Assembly (NCBI GenBank): GCA_020444165.1
Contig: JAHLLK010000034.1
Location: forward strand, 1 to 57,332
DNA: 57,332 nt
Source of the DNA: Deltaproteobacteria bacterium
Lineage (GTDB): Bacteria > Desulfobacterota > Desulfarculia > Desulfarculales > Desulfarculaceae
Direction: 5' to 3'
In this document: one piece after another, positions 49,305 to 57,332 of the stretch
Layout: every line of letters starts with the position of its first letter
How positions within the stretch are numbered: position 1 is the first letter of the stretch
Program-made: the position numbers and the translations under genes
The notes under the pieces: generated by a model
The model's database searches: none
Told to the model about the DNA's origin: nothing
Seen by the model: the letters and a program-made list of their open reading frames with translations, nothing else

Positions 49305-50249
49305 GTGTCGCTTTCCCGTTCCCGCCGGGTTCCGGCCCCGGCGTTCTCGCTGCTGATCCTGATCCCGGTCCTGGTCTTGCTGGTGAGCTGGGAGGGGGGC
49401 CCGGCCTGGGCCGCGGAGCCGGCGCGTCCGGCCTCCCCCACCCCGTCCCCGCCTTCTGCCGGCGCGGCCCCCAGCGCGGCGGGGGTGCGGGCCGCGGCCG
49501 AGGCCGCGGTGGCGCTCCGCCGCCAGGCCCAGGCCGCCCGGGACCGCTTCGCCGCCGAGCGCCAGGAGCTGCTGGCCCGGGCCGTCACCCAGGAGGCCGC
49601 CCTGGCCCGCCTCACCCAGGAGCGGCAAAAAACCCGGGCCTATCTGGCGGACCAGCAAAGCAAGCTGGCCGCCTTGGAGCATCAGCTCGCCGCGACCCAG
49701 CGCCTGCGGCAGGAGTTGGCTCCCCTGCTGGATCAGACCCTGGCCGAGTTGCAGCAATTGGTGGAGGAAGATCTGCCGTTCCAGGCGGCCGCCCGCCGCC
49801 AAGCCCTGGCCGAGACGGCCCGGGTGCTCAACGATTACGACGCCGATCCGGCCCGCAAGACCGCCCGGCTGTTCACGGCGCTACAGGCCGAGGCCCGCCC
49901 GGGCTCCACGGTGGAGACCTGGTCCGGCGAGCTGGACCTGGCCGACGGCCCGCGCCGGGTGCGCTTTCTGCGCCTGGGCCGCCTGGAACTGTTTGCTCTA
50001 AGTCTGGACGGCCAAGAGGCTTGGCGGCAGGAGCGGGGCAGCCGCGAGTTCCGGCCCCTGGAGGATTTCCACCGCCAGCTGGCGCAGGCCGCCGATTTGG
50101 CCGCCAAGCTCCGGGTGGCCGCGCTGGTGGAAATTCCCCTGAGCCTGGCGCCCCGGGAGGTTCCGCCCGCCGCGCCCGCCACCCCGGCCCCGGCCGGCCC
50201 GGCCCCCGCGGACCAGCCGGCCCCCGCGGCCCCGACGGGAGGGGAGTGA
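49305..50249 (+). CDS. DUF3450 periplasmic coiled-coil protein of the Exb/TonB operon
   Basis: 314 residues. A signal peptide (FSLLILIPVLVLLVSWEGGPAWA) is followed by a Pro-rich stretch, a long coiled coil (about 60-145, rich in Ala/Gln/Glu) and a mixed domain with TVETWSGELDLADGPRRVRFLRLGRLELFALS, typical of DUF3450. The tail is Ala/Pro-rich. Start is GTG at 49305 after GGGAGGACC. DUF3450 genes regularly precede exbB in this type of TonB operon. The protein probably helps the motor in the periplasm; no enzymatic site is seen. Confidence 0.85.
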   Translation: MSLSRSRRVPAPAFSLLILIPVLVLLVSWEGGPAWAAEPARPASPTPSPPSAGAAPSAAGVRAAAEAAVALRRQAQAARDRFAAERQELLARAVTQEAALARLTQERQKTRAYLADQQSKLAALEHQLAATQRLRQELAPLLDQTLAELQQLVEEDLPFQAAARRQALAETARVLNDYDADPARKTARLFTALQAEARPGSTVETWSGELDLADGPRRVRFLRLGRLELFALSLDGQEAWRQERGSREFRPLEDFHRQLAQAADLAAKLRVAALVEIPLSLAPREVPPAAPATPAPAGPAPADQPAPAAPTGGE

Positions 50250-50252
50250 GCC

Positions 50253-51713
50253 ATGGCCCGCCGGCATACTCACCATCTTGCCCCCCGGGGCCGCGGCGGG
50301 CTCCGCCGCCTCACCTGGGGGCTCTTGGGGGGGCTCGCCGCCCTCGCCCTGGGGGCCGGGCCGGCCCCGGCGGCCGACTTCGCCACGGTGGCGGCCCAGG
50401 TGACCGCCGACCGGGCCGTGGCCGAGCGGGAACTGGCCCAGACGCGGGAGACCCTGGCCCAGGAGCGCCAGGCCCTGGCGGCTCGCCTGGCCGAGCTGGC
50501 CCGGCGGAACGCCGCCCTCACCGCCCAGCTCAGCCAGGATCAGGCCGCCCTGGGCGAGCTGAGCCGCCGGCGGGCCGCGGCGGCGGAGCGCCTGGCCCAG
50601 GAGCAGGGCTCCTTCAAGGAACTCTCCGGCCTGGTGCGGGCCGCGGCCCGGGAGCTGTTGGGCCTGGCCCGGCGCTCGGCGGTCACCGCCCAGGCGCCCG
50701 GCCGCCTGGCCCGGCTGCGGGCCCTGTTGGCCCCGGGCAACTTCGCCGGCCTGGAAGAAGTGCGGGAACTGGCCGGGCTGTACCTCCAGGAGATCCGCCT
50801 GAGCGGGCAGGTGGCTCGCTGGTCGGCCCCTCTGGTGGATCAGGAGGGCCGCGAGATCACCGGCCAGGTGCTCCGGGTGGGCGGCCTGAACTCCTTTTAC
50901 CAAACCCCGGACCAAGAGGGCTATCTGGAGCCCAGCCCCGACACCGGCCGCCTCCTGGCCCTGGCTGGCGACATGCCCCGGGCCGCCGCCCGTGACTTGG
51001 CCGCCTATCTGGCCGGCACGGGCCAGGCCCTGTACCTGGACCTGACGGGCGGGGCGGCCCTGCAGCAAATGGCCCACCAGGAGACCTGGCAGGAACGCCT
51101 GGCCGCCGGCGGACCCCTGGTCTGGCCCATCCTGGGCGTGGGCCTGGTGGCCCTCTTGCTCCTGGGCGAGCGCCTGGTGTTCCTGGGCCGGGTGCGGGCC
51201 AACACCGACCGGGTCATGGGCCGGGTGGCCGCGTTGGTGGTGGCCGGCGACCTGGCCGGCGCGGGCCGCGAGGCGGACCGCCTGGCCGGCCGGCCCACGG
51301 GCCGGGTGCTGGCCCGGGGCCTGGCCCTCATGGGCCAGTCCCGCGAGGTCATCGAGACCGCCCTGTCCGAGGCGGTCCTCCGGGAACTGCCCCGCCTGGA
51401 GCGTTTTCTCACCGCGCTCAAGGTGCTGGCCGGGGTGGCGCCCTTGTTGGGGCTGTTGGGCACGGTCACCGGCATGATCAACACCTTCCAGGTCATCACC
51501 CTGTATGGCTCCGGCGACCCCCGGCTGTTGGCCGGGGGCATCAGCGAGGCCCTGGTCACCACCCAGCTGGGCCTGGGGGTGGCCATCCCCATCCTCCTGG
51601 CCGCCTCGCTGTTGGGCCGGCGGGCCCAGAACCTCACCTCGGACCTGGAGGAAAAGGCCCTGGGCCTGGCGGCCGCCCTGATCCAGGCCCGGGAGAACGG
51701 GGGCCCCCGGTGA
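50253..51713 (+). CDS. ExbB/TolQ-type proton channel with long periplasmic N-terminal domain (TtpC-like)
   Basis: 486 residues. A signal peptide-like start and a periplasmic part (about 35-275) with a strong coiled coil (ERELAQTRETLAQERQALAA) precede the MotA/TolQ/ExbB domain: one span at LVWPILGVGLVALLLLGERL and two at APLLGLLGTVTGMINTFQVI and LVTTQLGLGVAIPILLAASLL. The extra periplasmic domain marks the TtpC-like group first described in Vibrio TonB2 systems. It starts 3 bases after the DUF3450 stop and overlaps the next gene by 4 bases (GTGA). Confidence 0.88.
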   Translation: MARRHTHHLAPRGRGGLRRLTWGLLGGLAALALGAGPAPAADFATVAAQVTADRAVAERELAQTRETLAQERQALAARLAELARRNAALTAQLSQDQAALGELSRRRAAAAERLAQEQGSFKELSGLVRAAARELLGLARRSAVTAQAPGRLARLRALLAPGNFAGLEEVRELAGLYLQEIRLSGQVARWSAPLVDQEGREITGQVLRVGGLNSFYQTPDQEGYLEPSPDTGRLLALAGDMPRAAARDLAAYLAGTGQALYLDLTGGAALQQMAHQETWQERLAAGGPLVWPILGVGLVALLLLGERLVFLGRVRANTDRVMGRVAALVVAGDLAGAGREADRLAGRPTGRVLARGLALMGQSREVIETALSEAVLRELPRLERFLTALKVLAGVAPLLGLLGTVTGMINTFQVITLYGSGDPRLLAGGISEALVTTQLGLGVAIPILLAASLLGRRAQNLTSDLEEKALGLAAALIQARENGGPR

Positions 51714-52339
51714 ACGAGGCCCTTAACGAGGCATGGTTCCGGGCCGGGGATTTCCTGGCCGCCGGCGGTCCCCTGATGTGGCCCCTGGCCGCCCTGTCCC
51801 TGGGGCTGTGGGTGTTGATCCTGGCCGGGTTTTGGCGCCTGGGGCGGCTCGCCCGGGAGGATTTGAGCCTCACCACGGCCACGGCGTTCCTGACGGCCGG
51901 CCGCGCACCGGATCCGGCGGGAGGGCCCCGCGCCGCGGCCCTGGCTGCCTTCCTGACCCGCCCGGCCCGGGCCCAGGCGGCCCGGGATTTGTGGTGGGAG
52001 GCGGCGGTGCGGAGCCAGGCGCCCCGGCTGCGGGGCCTGGCCCGGCCGGTGATCACCCTGGCTGCCGTGGCTCCCCTCTTGGGGCTGTTGGGCACGGTAA
52101 CCGGCATGATCGACACCTTCCAGGCCATCCAGGAGTTTGGCACAGGCAATGCCCAGGCCCTGTCCGCCGGCATAAGCCAGGCGCTGATCACCACCCAGAC
52201 CGGCCTGGTGGTGGCCATTCCCGGCCTGTTCGCCGGTTACTGGCTGCGCCGCCAGAGCCGGCTCCTGTTGCAGGGCCTGACCGTGTTCCACCGCGAGGTG
52301 GCCGGCTGGCTGGAACGCGGGGAGGCGGCGCCATGCTGA
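51710..52339 (+). CDS. exbB: ExbB proton-channel subunit
   Basis: 209 residues, the compact ExbB form: first span LMWPLAALSLGLWVLILAGFW, then after a cytoplasmic stretch APLLGLLGTVTGMIDTFQAI and LITTQTGLVVAIPGLFAGYWL. The second and third spans are nearly the same as in the preceding gene, so the operon encodes two paralogous channel proteins. GTG start at 51710, overlapping the previous stop by 4 bases; the stop overlaps the exbD start. Confidence 0.9.
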   Translation: MNEALNEAWFRAGDFLAAGGPLMWPLAALSLGLWVLILAGFWRLGRLAREDLSLTTATAFLTAGRAPDPAGGPRAAALAAFLTRPARAQAARDLWWEAAVRSQAPRLRGLARPVITLAAVAPLLGLLGTVTGMIDTFQAIQEFGTGNAQALSAGISQALITTQTGLVVAIPGLFAGYWLRRQSRLLLQGLTVFHREVAGWLERGEAAPC

Positions 52340-52761
52340 GGCTGCGGGGCGGGCTGGACACGGGTTTTCGGCCGGACGGCGACGAGCCGGAGATCAACAT
52401 GGCCCCCTTGATCGACATGGTGTTCATCCTGCTGATCTTTTTCCTGGTGACCACCAGCTTTGTGCGGGAGGCCGGCCTGGAGGTGGAGCGGCCCCGGGCG
52501 GCCACGGCCCAGGTGCAGGCCGCGGGCTCGTTGGTGGTGGCCGTGGGCCGGGAGGGCCGCATCTTCCTGGAAGGCCGCCGGGTGGAGTTGGCCGGCGTGC
52601 GGGGTCTGGTGGAGCGCTATTTGGCCGAGAGCCCCGGCGGGGCGGTGGTGGTGGCGGCCGACCGCCTGGCCCGGGCCGGGCTGGTGATCGAGGTGCTGGA
52701 CCAGTGCCGCCTGGCCGGCGCCTCCCGGGTGGCGGTGGCCGCCCGCCCGGAGGCCTCATGA
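52333..52761 (+). CDS. exbD: ExbD motor subunit
   Basis: 142 residues. Cytoplasmic start, one membrane span with the proton-carrying Asp in APLIDMVFILLIFFLVTTSF, then a periplasmic domain ending VLDQCRLAGASRVAVAARPE, as in ExbD/TolR. The start at 52333 lies inside the end of exbB (ATGCTGA) and the stop overlaps tonB by 4 bases. With ExbB it couples proton flow to TonB movement. Confidence 0.92.
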   Translation: MLRLRGGLDTGFRPDGDEPEINMAPLIDMVFILLIFFLVTTSFVREAGLEVERPRAATAQVQAAGSLVVAVGREGRIFLEGRRVELAGVRGLVERYLAESPGGAVVVAADRLARAGLVIEVLDQCRLAGASRVAVAARPEAS

Positions 52762-53420
52762 CCACGCGGACCGCGGGCAAGGGCCTCACGGTTTTGGCCG
52801 GGGCGGCGGCGGTCAATTTGGCCTTGTTCGGCCTCTTGCCCCTGCTGCTGAGCCGCACCCCGCCGCCCCGTCCCCTGGCGCCCCTGTCCCTGGCCGTGTT
52901 CCTGCCGCCGGAAGAGGCTCCCACCCCGCCGCCGGTGGAACCGCCTCCGCCGGCGCGGCCCGCCCCGCCGCGGCCGGCGGAGCAGGCGGCCCGCAGCGCG
53001 GCGGCCAGCCCCCTGGCCCCGCCGTCCCCGCCGCAAATGTCCCTGCCGCCCCTGGACCTGTCCCTGTCCCCCCGCCTGGACCTGGGCCCGGCCGTGCCGG
53101 CCCTGCCGCCGGGACCCCGCGCTCCGGCGGCCCCCGGGGTGCTGGACCGCCCGCCCTTGCTGCTCCACCGGGCGCCGCCGCCCTATCCCTTTGACGCCCG
53201 CCGCCGCCGCTTGGAGGGCTGGGTGCGGGTGCGTTTTCTGGTGGACCGGGAGGGCCGGGTGGGCCGGGTGGAGCTTTTGGAGGCGCGGCCGCCGGGGGTG
53301 TTCGAGGAGACCGTGCTGCGGACCCTGCCCACTTGGCGCTTCGAGCCGGCTCTGGCCCAGGGCCGGCCCCGGGAGGAGTGGGTGGAAACCCGGGTGAGCT
53401 TCCAGTTGGCGCGGCCATGA
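52758..53420 (+). CDS. tonB: TonB-family energy transducer
   Basis: 220 residues. One N-terminal membrane anchor (VLAGAAAVNLALFGLLPLLL), a long Pro-rich periplasmic linker (about 55-135) and the TonB C-terminal domain: YPFDARRRRLEGWVRVRFLV, then DREGRVGRVELLEARPPGVF and LPTWRFEPA. It should reach outer-membrane receptors. ATGA overlaps with exbD before and with the TPR gene after. Confidence 0.9.
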   Translation: MTTRTAGKGLTVLAGAAAVNLALFGLLPLLLSRTPPPRPLAPLSLAVFLPPEEAPTPPPVEPPPPARPAPPRPAEQAARSAAASPLAPPSPPQMSLPPLDLSLSPRLDLGPAVPALPPGPRAPAAPGVLDRPPLLLHRAPPPYPFDARRRRLEGWVRVRFLVDREGRVGRVELLEARPPGVFEETVLRTLPTWRFEPALAQGRPREEWVETRVSFQLARP

Positions 53421-54649
53421 AGCGGCCGGCGCGCGGGAGATCGGCCGGCGCCCTGGCCCTGGTCATGATCCTGGCCCTGGGGCTGGGTGGGGCCTGGCTG
53501 GGGGGCCCGGCCTGGGCCGGGGACTGCCCCCAACCCCGGCCCCGGGTGCCGGAGGAGGTGGCCCGGGAGCTGAACCAGGTCCGCGAGGCCCTGGCCGCCG
53601 GCCGTCTGGCCGCGGCCCGCCGGGGCCTGGCCGAGCTGGCCGGCCGGGCCGGCGAGGGGGCCCGGTTCCACCTGGCCTTTCTCCAGGGGGCCCTGGCCTC
53701 GGCCGAGCACAAGAAACAGGAAGCGGTGCGGGAGTTCTCCCGCACGGTGGAGCTGTATGCCTGCGACCCGGCCGCCTGGCAGAATCTGGGCGCGGCGCTG
53801 TACGCGGCGGGCCGGCTCGCCCCGGCCGGCCGGGCCCTGGAACGGGCCGCCCGCCTGAGCACCCCGCCCACCCCGGACCTCTTGCACCAAGCCACCCTGA
53901 TTTATCTGGCCGCCGGGGAGAAAACCCAGGCCCTGGCCCTGGCCCAGGAGCTGGCCCGCCTCCCCCGGCCGGAGCCCGCCTGGTGGGCCGCCCTGGTGGA
54001 GGCCCACCTGGCCCTGGAGCAGTACGGCCCGGCCGCGAGGGCCCTGGACCGGCTCTTGGAGCGCCAGCCGGGGCGGGCCGCCTCCTGGCGGCTGGCCGCC
54101 GGTTTGGCCGCCCGGCGGAAAGACTATGCCCGGGCCGCGGCGGCCCAGGCCGTGGCCTATCACCTGGAGCCGCCCCCGGCGGCCGGCTGGCGGCAGCAGG
54201 GCGAGCTGTACCGGGCGGCGGGTCTGCCCCTGGCCGCGGCCGCCGCCTATGGCCGGGCCTTTGCCCACCCGCCCACCCCCGCCGAGCAGGAGTTCCTGGC
54301 CGCCCTCTACCTGGAGGGACATCGCCTGGACCAGGCCCGCGAGGCCGCCCAGGCCGCGGTGGCGGCCGGGAAGAACGCCCCCCGGCTGGCCCTGTTGGCC
54401 CAAGTGGAAGAGGCCGCGGGCGAGGCCGCTCTGGCCCGCCGGATCTACGCCCAGGCCGCGGCTCTGGCCGACCCCGGCGGCCGCTACAGCCTGGCCGCGG
54501 CCCGGGCCGCCTGGCGGCAAGGCGACCTGGCCGGGGCCGAGGCGGCCTACGCCCAGGCCGCGCGCCGGGTTAGACCCGGCTCCGCCGCCGCGCGGGAGAC
54601 CTCCCAGGCCCTGACCTCGCTGCGCGCCTACCTGGCCCGCGCCGAATAA
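53417..54649 (+). CDS. exported TPR-repeat protein ending the Exb/TonB operon
   Basis: 410 residues. A signal peptide (LALVMILALGLGGAWLGGPAWAG) is followed by Ala/Leu-rich helical repeats throughout, several with clear TPR spacing (DPAAWQNLGAALYAAGRLAPAG; AGWRQQGELYRAAGLPLAAAA, given in part). Such TPR proteins close TonB2-type operons and support the Exb/TonB complex in Vibrio and Shewanella. 4-base overlap with tonB at the start. No terminator with T-run was seen directly after it. Confidence 0.85.
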   Translation: MKRPARGRSAGALALVMILALGLGGAWLGGPAWAGDCPQPRPRVPEEVARELNQVREALAAGRLAAARRGLAELAGRAGEGARFHLAFLQGALASAEHKKQEAVREFSRTVELYACDPAAWQNLGAALYAAGRLAPAGRALERAARLSTPPTPDLLHQATLIYLAAGEKTQALALAQELARLPRPEPAWWAALVEAHLALEQYGPAARALDRLLERQPGRAASWRLAAGLAARRKDYARAAAAQAVAYHLEPPPAAGWRQQGELYRAAGLPLAAAAAYGRAFAHPPTPAEQEFLAALYLEGHRLDQAREAAQAAVAAGKNAPRLALLAQVEEAAGEAALARRIYAQAAALADPGGRYSLAAARAAWRQGDLAGAEAAYAQAARRVRPGSAAARETSQALTSLRAYLARAE

Positions 54650-55081
54650 AAAGGCACATCTTGGTCACAGCTTAGACCCAGGAATTACATTTTGGTGGCC
54701 TTAAGAGAAAAAATTCACTTCAGCGGGTTCCGCAAACGGTATACGGTTGCCACGGGCGAAAGCTACCCCTAGACTTCGTTAATTCCGTTCGGCCCAAGGC
54801 GAGCCGGAGGGAGCTTTGAACCCCGGCGTCCGGGCTGGGGAAGATGGCATCACCGTTGCACCGTCCTATAGTCGAACCCCCTCCGCACGTCCAGCCTGCC
54901 GGCGAGGGGGTGGCGAGGGCGGGTGCCTGCCCACAAAAGACCGGGCTTTGACTCGGCACCACAACCAGGCATTGAAGCACAATCGCAGGCTGCATCCCCG
55001 GCGGGGATCTCTCCCTGCCGGGAGGGGGCGCGCCGGGACGGCTCTCTCCGCAGAGCCGCCCCCGGTCAAGGAGGACCAGAG
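54650..55081. other. long leader region ahead of the chemoreceptor gene
   Basis: 432 bases. The first 130 are AT-richer and hold the near-palindrome GCAAACGGTATACGGTTGC at about 54731..54749. A GGGCGAAAGCTACCC stem with a GAAA loop follows. The structures do not match the c-di-GMP riboswitch consensus or another named riboswitch. The remaining 300 bases are GC-rich and apparently non-coding. Confidence 0.4.
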
Positions 55082-57121
55082 ATGCGGTTCGGGTTAAGAG
55101 GCAAGCTGATTCTGCCCATCATCGGGGTGGTGGCGGTTTGTCTGACGGCAATCGTAGGACTGGTGTTTTACCAGGCACAGAAGAGCATTCGGGAGGAGGT
55201 GTTCGCGGGACTGATCAACCAGACGGAGGAGACAGCCCATCATATCGACGAATGGCTGGAGAGCCGGGCCGTGGACCTCACGGACTGGACCTATAACGGC
55301 GTGCACCTCCGGGCCCTGGACGGCGAGGCCACGGCATTGGAGAGTTCCTCGCTGCGCTGGGAGGACAAGGTCAAGGTCTACGGCTTTTACGAGAGCCTGT
55401 TTTTGATGAACCCCGAAGGCAAAATCGTCAGCGGCTCCAACAGCAAAATCATCGGCCTGGACATGAAGGACCGGGCCTACTTTGGGGAAGCCATAAGCGG
55501 CAAGACCGCGTTTTCCCCGGTCATCCTGAGCAAGGCCACCCAGAAGCCCATCTTCGTGGTGGCGGTGCCGATCAAGGATTCGGCCGGCCAGATCAAGGGC
55601 GTGTTGGGCGCGGCCATCCAGTTGCAGCACTTGCAGGCCTTGTTCCTGGACGGGATGAAGGCCGGCCAGACCGGCTATGCCTTCATGGTCTCCGCCCAGG
55701 GCTTGGGCCTGGTCCATCCCAATCCCAAGCTCCTCATGAACGACACCTTGGGCCGCACCAGCTTCGGGCAGGAGATGGTGCGCCAGCGGGAGGGCGCCCT
55801 CACTTACGAGTGGGACGGCCAGGACAAGGAGCTGGCCTTCCATCAGGTGCCGCTCACCGGTTGGATCGTGGCCGTCACCGTGCCGCTCCGGGAGATCCTG
55901 GGCGGGCTCGCCGCCGTGACCCGGTACGCCGGGCTGGGAGGCCTGATCTCCCTGGTCTTGGCGGCCGTGTCCATCTGGTTCGTGGTGGGCCGCATCACCG
56001 GTGTGATGGGCAAAGCCGTGAAGCACCTGGGCGAGGTGGCCCAGGGTGACCTCTCCCTGGAGGTGGACCCCCGCCACCTGGCCAGCAAGGACGAGATCGG
56101 CGACCTGGCCCGGGCGGTGCAGGCCCTGGTGACGGCCCAGCGGGAAAAGGCCAAGCTGGCCGAGACCATCGCCCAGGGCGACCTCACCCACGAGGTGACC
56201 CTGGCCTCGGACAAGGACGGCTTGGGCCACTCCCTGGACCATATGACCAAAAACCTGGCCGGTCTGGTGGGCCGGGTCAGTCAGGCCTCCTTCCAGGTGG
56301 CCGGCGGCGCAGAGCAGATCACCGCCTCCAGTCAGGCGCTCTCCCAGGGCGCCACCGAGCAGGCCGCCTCCCTGGAGGAGATCTCGGCCTCGCTCTTGGA
56401 GGTGGGAGGCCAGACCGGCACCAACGCGGACAATGCGCGCCAGGCCGAGCTCCTGGTGGGCTCGGCCCGGAAAGCGGCGGACAAGGGCGATCAGGAGATG
56501 CGCCAGATGGTGGAAGCCATGAACGGCATCAAGGACTCTGCCCAGGAAATCGCCAAAATCATCAAGGTTATCGACGATATCGCCTTCCAGACCAACCTGT
56601 TGGCCCTGAACGCGGCGGTGGAGGCGGCCCGGGCGGGGTCCCATGGCAAGGGCTTCGCGGTGGTGGCCGAGGAGGTCCGGAACCTGGCCGCCCGCAGCGC
56701 CAAGGCTGCCCGGGAGACCGCGGAGATGATCGAGGAGTCCATGCACCGGGCCGAGGAAGGGGCCGAGACCGCGGGGCGCACCGCCGCCTCCCTGGAGAAC
56801 ATCAGCCGGGAGATCACCAAGGTCGACGGCCTGGTGGCGGAGATCGCCGCGGCTTCCCGCGAGCAGGCCGAGGCCGTGTCCCAGTTGAACCAGGGCCTCT
56901 CCCAGATCGACATGGTGACCCAGGCCAACACCGCCTCGGCCGAGGAAACCGCGGCCGCGGCCGAGTCCTTGAACGGCCAGGCCAAGCTGTTGCAGGACAT
57001 CCTGCAGCAGTTCCACGTAGGGGGCAACGGCAATGGCAATGGCAATGGCCACGGCCGGCGCCGGACCGATTCCGGTTACCTGAGCGGGGAAGGCGACCTG
57101 CGCCGCCTGCCCGGAGCGTAA
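55082..57121 (+). CDS. methyl-accepting chemotaxis protein with periplasmic Cache sensor
   Basis: 679 residues. First membrane span [21 protein letters not shown], then a double-Cache-like periplasmic domain (about 35-275, with FAVGAAD-like landmarks [20 protein letters not shown]), the second span ([19 protein letters not shown]), HAMP (about 300-385) and a long signalling coil with the conserved tip [20 protein letters not shown] and [15 protein letters not shown]. The C-terminus carries an [10 protein letters not shown] run encoded by a GGCAAT-type repeat and has no CheR pentapeptide. AAGGAGG precedes the start at 55082. The ligand is unknown, as is usual for Cache receptors. Confidence 0.93.
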   Translation: MRFGLRGKLILPIIGVVAVCLTAIVGLVFYQAQKSIREEVFAGLINQTEETAHHIDEWLESRAVDLTDWTYNGVHLRALDGEATALESSSLRWEDKVKVYGFYESLFLMNPEGKIVSGSNSKIIGLDMKDRAYFGEAISGKTAFSPVILSKATQKPIFVVAVPIKDSAGQIKGVLGAAIQLQHLQALFLDGMKAGQTGYAFMVSAQGLGLVHPNPKLLMNDTLGRTSFGQEMVRQREGALTYEWDGQDKELAFHQVPLTGWIVAVTVPLREILGGLAAVTRYAGLGGLISLVLAAVSIWFVVGRITGVMGKAVKHLGEVAQGDLSLEVDPRHLASKDEIGDLARAVQALVTAQREKAKLAETIAQGDLTHEVTLASDKDGLGHSLDHMTKNLAGLVGRVSQASFQVAGGAEQITASSQALSQGATEQAASLEEISASLLEVGGQTGTNADNARQAELLVGSARKAADKGDQEMRQMVEAMNGIKDSAQEIAKIIKVIDDIAFQTNLLALNAAVEAARAGSHGKGFAVVAEEVRNLAARSAKAARETAEMIEESMHRAEEGAETAGRTAASLENISREITKVDGLVAEIAAASREQAEAVSQLNQGLSQIDMVTQANTASAEETAAAAESLNGQAKLLQDILQQFHVGGNGNGNGNGHGRRRTDSGYLSGEGDLRRLPGA

Positions 57122-57153
57122 AGCCAAGAAGACTGAAATCTGCAACCTGAAAT

Positions 57154-57185
57154 GGGGCGGGGGCCAAAGCCCCCGCCCCTCCTGT
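57154..57185 (+). terminator. terminator hairpin of the chemoreceptor gene
   Basis: GGGGCGGGGGC (57154..57164), CAAA, GCCCCCGCCCC (57169..57179), then TCCTGTC. A strong stem with a poor T-run. Confidence 0.55.
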
Positions 57186-57256
57186 CTTCCTGCCGGCCGA
57201 CAGGGCCTGCTTGGCCAGCCATGCACGGGGCATCCTGCACCGGGCATCTGGAGAGC

Positions 57257-57332
57257 ATTGCACGGGGCGTCCTGCCCTGTGCAATGTCGGCTTGGCAAAA
57301 ACGTGACTCCACCCCAGCAAGCAGAGCTTGCC
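57257..57332 (+). repeat. three-hairpin dispersed repeat, copy C (cut by the window end)
   Basis: Hairpin 1: ATTGCACGGGGC (57257..57268), GTCCT, GCCCTGTGCAAT (57274..57285). Hairpin 2 begins GGCTTGGCAAAAACG at 57289 and carries the same CCACCCCAGCAAGCAGAGC insert as copy A; its right arm lies beyond the window. A degenerate extra copy of hairpin 1 precedes it (57221..57247). Confidence 0.7.

Noticed and set aside
54700..54800. Possible c-di-GMP (GEMM) riboswitch ahead of the chemoreceptor gene
   Set aside because: Fragments such as CGCAAA, GCCACGGG and a CGAAAG loop occur but in the wrong order and without the two-helix layout of the consensus.
1..57332. tRNA, rRNA, CRISPR, prophage or toxin-antitoxin loci
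   Set aside because: No T-loop-like GTTCGA context with a matching acceptor stem, no regularly spaced repeat array and no phage or toxin-antitoxin protein was seen on either strand.

Overview
The window reads as chromosome of a GC-rich, strictly anaerobic, sulfate-reducing member of the Desulfobacterota (former Deltaproteobacteria), probably near the Desulfarculales. The main evidence is a dsrMKJOP operon behind an RsbRD-type gene, a paired HdrA-like flavoprotein operon, very high GC in third codon positions, and a dense set of multi-PAS histidine kinases and c-di-GMP proteins. The lineage is inferred from gene content, not from a marker tree. I see no rRNA, tRNA, CRISPR array, transposase, integrase or phage gene.

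Layout. 0-4.5 kb: hybrid histidine kinase with a substrate-binding sensor, flanked by a direct repeat. 4.5-5.7 kb: exported serine hydrolase (minus). 6.4-14.3 kb (minus): a nonulosonate-like sugar set (cytidylyltransferase, transketolase, NeuB-type synthase, HAD phosphatase, SDR) followed by an unusual fusion of a PlsB-like acyltransferase and a GpsA-like dehydrogenase. 14.5-15.1 kb: glyoxalase/VOC protein. 15.5-20.9 kb: rsbRD-dsrMKJOP, in which dsrK is broken by a frameshift with an apparent internal deletion. 21.5-27.3 kb: RRM protein, MFS transporter, second hybrid kinase, SCP2 protein. 27.7-29.7 kb (minus): ECF sigma factor, anti-sigma-like protein, Spy/CpxP-like protein, Tyr/Pro-rich exported protein. 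30.2-38.7 kb: an Hpt-REC-GGDEF protein with degenerate key residues, a lipoprotein, a seven-PAS protein with HisKA but no ATPase domain, a phosphoribosyltransferase, an ArsR regulator, a thioredoxin-fold protein and an HD-GYP protein. 39.1-42.8 kb: hdrA-like, hdrA-like, winged helix. 42.9-48.9 kb: MASE3-type kinase, htrA-htpX facing surE, and a 57-residue zinc-ribbon protein behind a textbook sigma-54 promoter. 49.3-54.6 kb: a tightly coupled DUF3450-exbB-exbB-exbD-tonB-TPR operon. 55.1-57.1 kb: chemoreceptor.

How it fits together. dsrMKJOP passes electrons between the menaquinone pool and cytoplasmic sulfite reduction. The HdrA pair is probably another cytoplasmic flavin/FeS electron-transfer module. 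The minus-strand block at 6-14 kb makes an activated acidic sugar and probably an acyl-glycerol phosphate, so it points to the cell surface. The Exb/TonB operon energises outer-membrane transport, and HtrA/HtpX and the ECF/Spy set look after the envelope.

Between genes there is a family of dispersed three-hairpin repeats (six full or partial copies, with compensatory stem changes) that I cannot assign to a named family. Several spacers of 250-500 bp are very GC-rich and show no credible gene.
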